Source of the DNA: a virus
IMG/VR virus record: IMGVR_UViG_3300020400_000059
Span: 1 to 20,231 of that record
DNA: 20,231 nucleotides
Strand: one strand, 5' to 3'
Shown here: positions 1-5,019 of the stretch, piece by piece
Numbering within the stretch: the first letter of the stretch is position 1
Layout: each line of letters begins with the position of its first letter
Translations under genes and position numbers: made by a program
Notes under the pieces: model-generated
Told to the model about the DNA's origin: nothing
Database searches by the model: none
What the model saw: only the letters and a program-made list of their open reading frames with translations

Positions 1-312
1 GTTTATTTTGGTAGTAGATGGGAAGTTGAAGTTGATAGAAGATATATTAGTAGAAAAGATATATTGGATAGATATGAAGATTTTAAGAAAGATTGTATTG
101 ATAATGATTATGAGTATATTATTGATGAATTTGGTATGTGTGAAGAAGTTGGTGATGGAATAATTTTATTAAGAATGAGTGATGATAGTAGTGAGATGTG
201 GATTGAAATTAATAGAAATAAAGAGTTAGTTGATAGGATAGAAAATGGTGAAGATGAAGTATGTTATGATGTTATTGAAGAATTAGAGTTGAAATATGAA
301 GTGGAATTTTAA
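1..312 (+). CDS. Hypothetical protein, 5'-partial, inside the C-free tract
   Basis: The frame is open from the first base to a TAA ending at 312 (103 codons), so the gene probably begins upstream of the window. A TTG at 64 could start a shorter 82-residue form, but nothing favours it. The product is acidic and rich in Asp, Glu, Ile and Tyr, with an early GSRWEVEVDRRY segment, Cys at two places in the later part and a Glu-rich C-terminus. I recognise no family. Every codon lacks C: Arg is AGA/AGG, Ser is AGT, Leu is TTA/TTG, and Ala, His, Pro, Gln and Thr are absent. The frame stays open with phage-like charged composition, which supports a real gene. The function is unknown. Confidence 0.75.
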   Translation, partial: VYFGSRWEVEVDRRYISRKDILDRYEDFKKDCIDNDYEYIIDEFGMCEEVGDGIILLRMSDDSSEMWIEINRNKELVDRIENGEDEVCYDVIEELELKYEVEF

Positions 313-402
313 TAAAAATAATTAATAAAAAAGTTTGTAAATTGAAATAATTTTATTATATTTAGTAATAGTTAATTTAAAAATAATTTAAAAAGTAAAA
401 GT

Positions 403-930
403 ATGAGAAATTTAAATAAAAAAGTATTTAATAGATTAGAAAAAGTTAGTGAAAGTTATAAGTTTTTAAATAATGATGTGTGTATATTTTTTGGTATAAA
501 GTGGAGAGATTATTATGATAAGTTTGAAGATGTTAGTGATATAGTTGTTATTGATTATGATAGTAAGTATATGAGAAGAGATAGTTATAATGTTATAATG
601 GTTAGTGATAAAAATATATATGGAAATAAAAATATGGATAAGTTATTTAGAAATGAGTTATTTGAGATATTAGATTATAATGATAAGAATGAAATGTTAG
701 TAAGTGATATTGAAAATAATTATTTTGATAATAATAATTTATTTGGTAAGTTATATAATTTTAGAAGTGGTAGATGGAGTGTGAATAGTTATAGTGATAG
801 ATTTGAGATGTGGTGTAGAAGAAGTGGGTTATTAGAAAAGAGAAAAATAAATAAAGATAGTAGTTATAAAAGAAAGTGGATTGTTAAAAAGAATAGATAT
901 AGAGATAGTAAAGATATGAGTGTAATTTAA
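403..930 (+). CDS. Hypothetical 175-residue protein, entirely C-free gene
   Basis: A complete frame from ATG at 403 to TAA at 930. No Shine-Dalgarno sequence precedes the start; the leader is A-rich. The protein has an Asp/Asn/Tyr-rich middle, a segment near residues 120-140 containing RSGRWSV and then DRFEMWCRRSG, and a strongly basic tail (KRKINK, YKRKWIVKKNRYR) that could bind nucleic acid; that role is inference. No membrane segment, signal peptide or known catalytic motif is visible. Ala, His, Pro, Gln and Thr are absent over all 175 residues because their codons need C. A long frame free of stops argues against wholesale C-to-T damage of an ordinary gene, which would turn CAA, CAG and CGA into stops. 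It lies 90 bases after the partial upstream gene in the same orientation, perhaps in the same transcript. Confidence 0.75.
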   Translation: MRNLNKKVFNRLEKVSESYKFLNNDVCIFFGIKWRDYYDKFEDVSDIVVIDYDSKYMRRDSYNVIMVSDKNIYGNKNMDKLFRNELFEILDYNDKNEMLVSDIENNYFDNNNLFGKLYNFRSGRWSVNSYSDRFEMWCRRSGLLEKRKINKDSSYKRKWIVKKNRYRDSKDMSVI

Positions 931-943
931 TTAATTATATTAG

Positions 944-995
944 AGAGGATATTATATATAGGTATTAATTTATTTATATATAATATACCTCCTCT
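944..995 (+). terminator. Hairpin at the right edge of the C-free tract (possible terminator)
   Basis: Bases 944-949 (agagga) pair with 990-995 (tcctct), and 950-960 (tattatatata) pair with 975-985 (tatatataata). This leaves a four-base bulge (986-989) and a 14-base loop. The hairpin follows the stop at 930 by 13 bases, where a terminator would be expected, but no U-run follows the stem. The first cytosines after position 1 (988, 989, 991, 992 and 994) lie in the bulge and the 3' arm, so the C-free tract ends exactly where the stem needs C to pair with G. The function as a terminator is inferred. Confidence 0.4.
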
Positions 996-1028
996 TACTA
1001 CCTTCCAGAAAAGTTTACTTTTACTTTT

Positions 1029-1157
1029 GGTCCTCCTGCCGGTACCCTGACATCGGGTTTATATCATACTGCATGCACACTGCCAGTAGTATTCCCTAAG
1101 ATGTGGGACAAGGTACGGGGGAGCCATAACTCATCTCCCTCGAAATTATAGATTTCG
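1029..1157 (+). ncRNA. Candidate structured RNA or leader
   Basis: This block between 930 and 1192 has no convincing ORF and is much richer in G and C than its surroundings. It folds as nested stems: gg 1029-1030 with cc 1124-1125; ctcc 1033-1036 with ggag 1120-1123; cc 1039-1040 with gg 1118-1119; gtacc 1042-1046 with ggtac 1112-1116; acatc 1050-1054 with gatgt 1100-1104; ggg 1055-1057 with ccc 1094-1096; atact 1066-1070 with agtat 1088-1092; gca 1071-1073 with tgc 1081-1083. A competing hairpin pairs gggag 1119-1123 with ctccc 1135-1139, so the outer stem and this hairpin exclude each other. A further perfect hairpin joins 1141-1146 and 1152-1157. I match it to no known RNA family. It could be a separate small RNA or a regulatory leader of the gene at 1192. 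The pairing was done by eye. Confidence 0.45.
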
Positions 1158-1191
1158 GTATATAGGTTTATATATACTTATATATTTATAT

Positions 1192-1452
1192 ATGATGGAT
1201 AGATTTATATTAGAAATATTAGCATTCATACTTATCTTCTTATTACTGAGACGTATCTGGAATAATAAGGTAAAACAAACCATGGGTCAAATAGTGGTTG
1301 GCATCAATGTGTTTGCTATCTTTCTATATGTATATGGTATAATGAATCAGTCTATACCTTTTGAATTAGCTTTACCAAAGGTGTTTCTACACGGTCTGGT
1401 AGCTATTATAATACATACATTGTTTACTCTTGACCAAAACTCCAAAGAATGA
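1192..1452 (+). CDS. Small membrane protein, three predicted helices
   Basis: An 86-residue protein with hydrophobic stretches at about residues 5-20, 33-50 and 61-78, and short charged loops (RRIWNNKVK after the first). ATG occurs at 1192 and again at 1195; either could be used. It sits just after the foldable non-coding block and overlaps the next small gene by four bases (ATGA), suggesting translational coupling. No family is recognised. Small phage membrane proteins in such clusters include holin-like lysis proteins and superinfection-exclusion proteins, but nothing here decides between them. Confidence 0.7.
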   Translation: MMDRFILEILAFILIFLLLRRIWNNKVKQTMGQIVVGINVFAIFLYVYGIMNQSIPFELALPKVFLHGLVAIIIHTLFTLDQNSKE

Positions 1453-1541
1453 ATGAAACTCTAGTCATACTATCATTGGCAGGAGGATGGATGATATTCT
1501 GTTTAGTTTCTTATCTTCAAGAGAGATCGAGTAAGAAGTAA
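1449..1541 (+). CDS. Very small single-helix membrane protein (30 residues)
   Basis: ATG at 1449 overlaps the preceding TGA stop as ATGA, and the frame ends with TAA at 1541. The predicted product begins MNETLVILSLAGGWM, has one hydrophobic span at about residues 4-23 and ends in a basic tail (RSSKK). This is the usual layout of a single-pass protein with a positive cytoplasmic end. The ATGA overlap and the membrane character matching the upstream gene are the main support, since the frame is short. The function is unknown; it may work with the three-helix protein before it. Confidence 0.5.
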   Translation: MNETLVILSLAGGWMIFCLVSYLQERSSKK

Positions 1542-1553
1542 AGTCTCTCAGTA

Positions 1554-1751
1554 TTAGGGGCTTCCCCTTCCGTACATAATGTATAATAAAACTACACCAA
1601 CAATAAAAGAGATATACCAGCGTCTATTTAATCTCTCCAGTTTCTCATCAGAAGGTTTAAATTTAGGTATGATATAATAATCTTTTACTATATTGAATAT
1701 TACCATCACAATAGTAAATGTTAATGTAGCTAAAACAAAGTCTTGGTTCAT
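1554..1751 (-). CDS. Small membrane protein, two predicted helices
   Basis: A 65-residue minus-strand gene starting with ATG at 1751 and overlapping the stop of the upstream gene as ATGA. Hydrophobic spans lie at about residues 5-22 and 46-60, separated by a charged loop (KFKPSDEKLERLNRRW). The ATGA coupling shows it belongs to a two-gene minus-strand unit with the gene at 1748-1909. No family is recognised. Its overlap with the neighbouring gene and its clean two-helix layout make it a real gene and not a shadow frame. Confidence 0.65.
   Translation of the reverse strand: MNQDFVLATLTFTIVMVIFNIVKDYYIIPKFKPSDEKLERLNRRWYISFIVGVVLLYIMYGRGSP
1556..1568. terminator. Short hairpin between convergent genes
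   Basis: agggg (1556-1560) pairs with cccct (1564-1568) around a three-base loop. It lies between the plus-strand gene ending at 1541 and the minus-strand gene ending at 1554, overlapping the latter's stop codon. A shared terminator would suit the convergent layout, but neither strand shows a following T-run, so this is weak. Confidence 0.25.
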
Positions 1752-1909
1752 TTTCTTGGATTAGTTACCATTCTAAACGTACATCCTGGTTTACCGTTGA
1801 TTATAGGCATTCCAAACTCATCATAGTCTATCGTTTTTACCTTCACTTTCTTATTCTTAAAGCGACCCATTAGTATTATATCACCTATCTGTACGTCTAA
1901 TTTTATCAT
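1748..1909 (-). CDS. Small conserved-type phage protein (GRFKNKK motif)
   Basis: ATG at 1909 gives 53 residues. The frame can be extended to a TTG at 1945, but the added residues look like leader sequence and the product from 1909 starts cleanly with MIKLDVQIGDIIL. The body reads as a small beta-rich domain: GDIILMGRFKNKKVKVK, then DEFGMPIINGKPG, then CTFRMV. From memory, small T4-like phage proteins share the pattern of G-D, G-R-F-K-N-K-K and I-N-G-K; their function is unknown to me. The stop overlaps the start of the next minus-strand gene as ATGA. Both minus-strand genes probably start from the divergent gap at 1910-2068. Confidence 0.6.
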   Translation of the reverse strand: MIKLDVQIGDIILMGRFKNKKVKVKTIDYDEFGMPIINGKPGCTFRMVTNPRK

Positions 1910-2068
1910 ATAATTTAATATAAGAACTTTTTTGTTAAGAATCAACTAAAACTAAGGGGAAAAAATTAGGGAGATTTTCGTATATAACACTTAATTTATC
2001 GCGGGAGCGCTTGCGGGTAAACCCTTTTTTTAATCGATTATAACCCCACCCCATCTATTTATCAATAT
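1910..2068. other. Divergent intergenic region with a GC-rich island
   Basis: This 159-base gap separates the minus-strand unit from the plus-strand gene at 2069 and should hold promoters for both, but I find no confident -35/-10 pair. At 2000-2024 there is an abrupt GC-rich island: gcggg occurs at 2001-2005 and 2013-2017 as a direct repeat flanking an agcgct palindrome (2006-2011). A weak hairpin (ggg 2015-2017 with ccc 2022-2024) is followed by seven T (2025-2031), resembling a terminator on the plus strand, although no plus-strand gene is known to need one here. A ctatttat element lies at 2055-2062, just before the ATG. Confidence 0.45.
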
Positions 2069-2530
2069 ATGAATAAAATCGATCCTAATACTCTATTTGC
2101 TATCTTTGAACAAGGAGATGAGAAGATATATAAAGAACACGGTCAAGAAGAGGTTCTAAAAAATCCGTATGTATTATTAGGTATGGTAACTAGAGGTGTA
2201 GAAAACTATGGATTGATGGATATAATGTATTCTAGACAATACCCAAAAGAATATAAGAGCGTTAGAAAAAGCGTTAAATTAAACTACTTTAATAAACTAT
2301 TTTCATATCTAGAAAGAATAGAGGGAGTATCTGCATTTAAAAACTACAAAATATCAGCAGCATTTAATTTAGTAGAAGTATATCATAGTTTAGATCATAT
2401 GAGAAAATACTTTGAAGATTTGGAAATTTATGAAAAATGTGCTATATTAAAGAAGTATCAAAATGTAGTAATAGAAGAGTTTCATGATATTAAAAAATTA
2501 GATAAAGAAAAAGTTGGTAGTCTGAAGTAA
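2069..2530 (+). CDS. Hypothetical phage protein, 153 residues
   Basis: The frame runs from ATG at 2069 to TAA at 2530. The product appears mostly alpha-helical and soluble, with many Lys, Glu and Tyr residues, for example HGQEEVLKNPYVLLGMV near residues 24-40 and a helical, basic C-terminal half. There are no membrane segments, cysteine clusters or recognisable catalytic motifs. I do not recognise a family. It is the first gene of the long plus-strand series and could share a transcript with the lipoprotein-like gene 41 bases downstream. Confidence 0.65.
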   Translation: MNKIDPNTLFAIFEQGDEKIYKEHGQEEVLKNPYVLLGMVTRGVENYGLMDIMYSRQYPKEYKSVRKSVKLNYFNKLFSYLERIEGVSAFKNYKISAAFNLVEVYHSLDHMRKYFEDLEIYEKCAILKKYQNVVIEEFHDIKKLDKEKVGSLK

Positions 2531-2571
2531 TTTTACTATATTAAGATATAATAAAAAAATTAATAAGGGTT

Positions 2572-3144
2572 ATGTTTACAAGTTTTATATGGGGTTTAGT
2601 TACCGGCCTTCTTATTATAATCGGTATCGAATTACTTAAAGTTATTACTAACTATATAAAGGATAACGGATTTGATGTTTGGATCAATCTTTTATTTCTT
2701 ATGATCTTACTTTCTTTCGTTACTTCTTGTTCTAAAGAAGAGGTAAAGTTAGATTTATGCGGTGATTGTGTAGTTAGATTTGATGTTCCTTTTCAGCAAG
2801 ATGAAAATGGTTATTATAGAGCTAAACTTTTATATAATGATGCAGGTGCTGCTAGATTCAATATTGATGCTTATGCCTCTACTATAGATGATAAAAGTTT
2901 GTGGGAAAATGATACTCCTAATTTTTATTCTATCTTTTGGGGCAACATAGAAATTATGGAAGGAGTCGGTATGGTTCAGCATTCTAGACTTCAATACAAT
3001 AAAGAAGGTTTTACTAGACGTATAGTAGGTCCAGTACTTAAAGAATATATAGGAGATACGTTAATAGTTGAAGTAGATACCCATTGGGTTTACCCTCCTT
3101 TATGGGAAAATAGAAAAAATACTTTAAAATTTATCATAGAATAG
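2572..3144 (+). CDS. Probable membrane-anchored lipoprotein
   Basis: A 190-residue protein with two hydrophobic stretches, about residues 5-22 and 37-52. The second ends in a lipobox-like V-T-S-Cys53 followed by Ser-Lys-Glu-Glu. Known Bacteroidota lipoproteins destined for the outer surface often carry Ser and acidic residues just after the cysteine, so this fits such a host. The remaining 137 residues look like a beta-rich extracytoplasmic domain (DVPFQQDENGYYRAKLLY; conserved-looking Trp and Tyr). The leading extra helix is odd for a lipoprotein. A later ATG at 2701 (Met44) leaves only nine residues before Cys and no positive charge, so the long form is kept. A role in superinfection exclusion or surface change is possible but unproven. 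Confidence 0.65.
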   Translation: MFTSFIWGLVTGLLIIIGIELLKVITNYIKDNGFDVWINLLFLMILLSFVTSCSKEEVKLDLCGDCVVRFDVPFQQDENGYYRAKLLYNDAGAARFNIDAYASTIDDKSLWENDTPNFYSIFWGNIEIMEGVGMVQHSRLQYNKEGFTRRIVGPVLKEYIGDTLIVEVDTHWVYPPLWENRKNTLKFIIE

Positions 3145-3264
3145 TTGATTCTTTGAAATCTTTTTATTATCTTCAATTTATATTATATAATTTATAATTT
3201 AATATATTAAGATAATATATAAGTATATAAATATATATTAATAATTAAATAAATTCAATCTAAT
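3145..3264. other. AT-rich intergenic gap
   Basis: A 120-base gap almost entirely A and T. It contains a perfect inverted repeat, atatatta (3202-3209) and taatatat (3213-3220), around a three-base loop. Such a stem is weak and may be chance in AT-rich DNA. The gap probably holds the promoter for the HD-hydrolase/sigma-factor group, but I see no definite promoter or Shine-Dalgarno sequence. Confidence 0.4.
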
Positions 3265-3999
3265 ATGTCATTATCGGCGGAGCAAATACAAAAAAACTAC
3301 GAAAAGCACCTTAAAATTATAGATACTTACATAGGAGACCGTAAGGACGATGTAAAAACTATGCTTTCCAAGCTAGAAGAAACTTACATAATGGCTCCTG
3401 CTAGTTCTAAATCTTGGTATCACAGTGCATTTCCAGGTGGATACGTTGATCATGTTAATAGAGTTGTGGAATATGCGGTAAAACAGTCAAGGTTATACAA
3501 GGAAATGGGTGGAACTATTGATTACACCGAAGAAGAGCTTGTTTTTGCCGCATTGTTCCATGACCTTGGTAAATTAGGAGACGGTGAAGCACCTAATTAT
3601 TTACCTCAGACCGATAAATGGAGGCAAGATAAGTTATCAGAAATGTATACTCCTAACCCAGACATAGATTTTATGTTGATACCTGACAGATCTTTATTTA
3701 TTCTACAGAAATTTGGTATACCGGTAACGCAAAAAGAGTTTTTAGCTATTAGATTACATGATGGAGTGTTTGATGATGCAAATAAAGCTTACTTCTTCAG
3801 TTATCAAGAGTCTTCTAGACAGAAAACATCTATAGTGTCAGTCTTACACTCGGCAGACTTCTTAGCTTCTAAGGTTGAATACGATATTTGGAAGAGAAAC
3901 GGTGGTACTTCCAAGCCAAAAGTGCAAAAAACACAATCCACTACGGGAAAACAGGTAAAATCTTCGCAAGGACTAAATAATATGTTAAAAAACCTTTAA
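3265..3999 (+). CDS. HD-domain metal-dependent phosphohydrolase
   Basis: A 244-residue protein with the order of metal ligands expected of the HD superfamily: His63 in GYVDHV, the His99-Asp100 pair in FHDLGK, His165-Asp166 in RLHDG and Asp198 in HSADFLAS. The family hydrolyses phosphate esters of nucleotides or nucleic acids with a divalent metal; the substrate here cannot be read from sequence. Likely roles in a phage are nucleotide or second-messenger hydrolysis. The N-terminal 50 residues are helical, and the last 40 form a Lys/Gln/Ser-rich, probably disordered tail. It is followed two bases later by a small membrane-anchored protein and then by the late sigma factor, so the three are probably co-transcribed. 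Confidence 0.85.
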   Translation: MSLSAEQIQKNYEKHLKIIDTYIGDRKDDVKTMLSKLEETYIMAPASSKSWYHSAFPGGYVDHVNRVVEYAVKQSRLYKEMGGTIDYTEEELVFAALFHDLGKLGDGEAPNYLPQTDKWRQDKLSEMYTPNPDIDFMLIPDRSLFILQKFGIPVTQKEFLAIRLHDGVFDDANKAYFFSYQESSRQKTSIVSVLHSADFLASKVEYDIWKRNGGTSKPKVQKTQSTTGKQVKSSQGLNNMLKNL

Positions 4000-4001
4000 A
4001 A

Positions 4002-4319
4002 ATGGAATATATTACACCTTTAAACATAATTTTAGTAATTTTTTCCGGAATTTTGTTGGTTCTTATGTATTTAATTCGTAATTTATTATTAAAGAACGAA
4101 AAATATGAAGATGTCGTTCAAGATCAAGTAAATTATTTACAAAATATATCTAAAATTATAGCAGAATCACAAGCACACCTTAAAAGTCTTGATAGTCGTG
4201 GGGTTTTTGAATCAGATGATGAGGTTGGTCAATTTTTTAAATCAATGCAGAAAATACAAAAAGAATTAGACCGCTACATGCTCCCAGAGAACTATGGCAA
4301 GGAAGAAATCCAAAGCTAA
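4002..4319 (+). CDS. Membrane-anchored coiled-coil protein
   Basis: A 105-residue protein with one N-terminal hydrophobic helix (about residues 7-26), a basic edge (RNLLLKNEKYED) and a helical, heptad-like region (about 35-92) containing SDDEVGQFFKSMQKIQKEL. It starts two bases after the HD-hydrolase stop and overlaps the sigma-factor start by 26 bases. Small proteins with this layout are, from memory, found next to gene 55 in T4-like marine phages, but no function is known to me. It is predicted to sit in the inner membrane with its coiled coil in the cytoplasm. Confidence 0.65.
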   Translation: MEYITPLNIILVIFSGILLVLMYLIRNLLLKNEKYEDVVQDQVNYLQNISKIIAESQAHLKSLDSRGVFESDDEVGQFFKSMQKIQKELDRYMLPENYGKEEIQS

Positions 4320-4998
4320 CTACTTTACAAAAGAAACTGAAGACTATATAGTTAAGTATAATAACTCTACTGACTCAGATTACAGAGCTAAAATATTTAC
4401 AGACCACATATACCTACCTTTTTACAAGTTAGCAGAAAATATTATACATACATTTAAGTTTTATTACACAGATGTAGAACGTATAGAAGATTTAAAGCAC
4501 GAAATTGTATCAGTATTACTAGAAGAAAAGATTATGAAGTTTGATCCTACTAATGGAGCAAAGGCATATTCTTATTTTGGTACTATAGTTAAACGTTGGT
4601 TAATAAACTACAACAATAAAAACTATAAAAGACTTAAACAGATTGGTTCTTTTACAGAAATGGAAGAAAGTTACGAAGGAGGTAAACAGTATGTTAATGA
4701 CTACCAAGTAACTTTATCTCAATTTATAGATACCTGGAGCGAATCTGTTTATGAATCTTTGGATGACTTATTTTTAAAAGATAATGAGAAAGTTATTGCT
4801 GATGCTGTATTAACTCTATTTCGTACAAGACATGATATAGAAATATTTAAGAAAAAAGCTTTATACATCTATATTAGAGAGATGACTGATTGCGAAACTC
4901 CTCATCTTACTAGAGTCATTTCTATACTCAAAGAAGATTTCAAGAAAAAATATCAAAATCTTTACGATCAAGGTCTTATTACCAATAAACCTCTGTAA
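4294..4998 (+). CDS. 55: T4 gp55-like sigma factor for late transcription
   Basis: A 234-residue protein. Residues 60-110 resemble sigma region 2: a helical stretch (DLKHEIVSVLLEEKIMKF) leading into the FDPTNGAKAYSYF core and the GTIVKRWLINYNNKNYKRLK helix (about residues 83-115). This pattern is typical of gp55-type sigma factors, which bind host RNA polymerase core and recognise the -10 of late phage promoters. There is no region 4, as in T4 gp55. At 234 residues it is longer than T4 gp55 (about 185). The start overlaps the upstream gene by 26 bases. Its position immediately before the baseplate genes suits a role in switching on the structural module. Confidence 0.85.
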   Translation: MARKKSKANYFTKETEDYIVKYNNSTDSDYRAKIFTDHIYLPFYKLAENIIHTFKFYYTDVERIEDLKHEIVSVLLEEKIMKFDPTNGAKAYSYFGTIVKRWLINYNNKNYKRLKQIGSFTEMEESYEGGKQYVNDYQVTLSQFIDTWSESVYESLDDLFLKDNEKVIADAVLTLFRTRHDIEIFKKKALYIYIREMTDCETPHLTRVISILKEDFKKKYQNLYDQGLITNKPL

Positions 4999-5000
4999 CT

Positions 5001-5009
5001 CTATTTATA
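5001..5009 (+). promoter_or_regulatory. CTATTTATA element before the structural module
   Basis: ctatttata lies 11 bases before the ATG at 5020. The same core occurs before the starts at 1192, 2069 (final base differs), 7603 and 15540, mostly in gaps that open new gene groups. It resembles an AT-rich -10 box and sits right after the late sigma gene. At some other sites it is too close to the ATG for an ordinary promoter, so its role is uncertain. Confidence 0.35.
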
Positions 5010-5019
5010 AAGAAACGAT

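Larger units (their letters stand above)
1..987 (+). other. Cytosine-free tract (no C on the plus strand)
   Basis: Reading every base from 1 to 987 shows no cytosine on the plus strand; the first C is at 988. The tract covers the end of one gene, a 90-base gap, a complete 175-codon gene and 57 bases of trailer, so coding and non-coding DNA share the property. G is plentiful, so this is a strand-specific lack of C and not simple AT-richness. Even if C made up only 5% of bases, 987 C-free positions would have a chance of about 10^-22. RNA copied from it as plus strand needs no CTP and cannot form internal G-C pairs. The left edge lies outside the window. Confidence 0.97.

Noticed and set aside
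64-312. TTG at 64 as the true start of the first gene
   Set aside because: The frame is open to the window edge and no signal marks the TTG; a 5'-partial gene is more likely.
1-987. C-free tract as a sequencing or modified-base artefact
   Set aside because: Misreading C as T would turn CAA, CAG and CGA codons into stops, yet 278 codons stay open. A modified base would also affect both strands, while G is normal here. It cannot be fully excluded without reads.
1-987. Diversity-generating retroelement or CRISPR array
   Set aside because: No reverse transcriptase, no template/variable repeat pair and no regularly spaced repeats were seen; DGRs change adenines, not cytosines.
984-1013. CCTCC tract as a mimic of the 16S rRNA anti-Shine-Dalgarno end
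   Set aside because: The match is only a few bases, and the host seems not to depend on Shine-Dalgarno pairing; it is more simply explained as the hairpin 3' arm.
1029-1157. tRNA, hammerhead ribozyme or group I/II intron
   Set aside because: No tRNA T-loop pattern, no CUGANGA...GAAA hammerhead core and no intron domain V-like hairpin could be found; the stems do not fit a cloverleaf.
1910-1945. TTG start at 1945 for the minus-strand GRFKNKK gene
   Set aside because: The ATG at 1909 gives a natural start; the 12 extra residues look like translated AT-rich leader.
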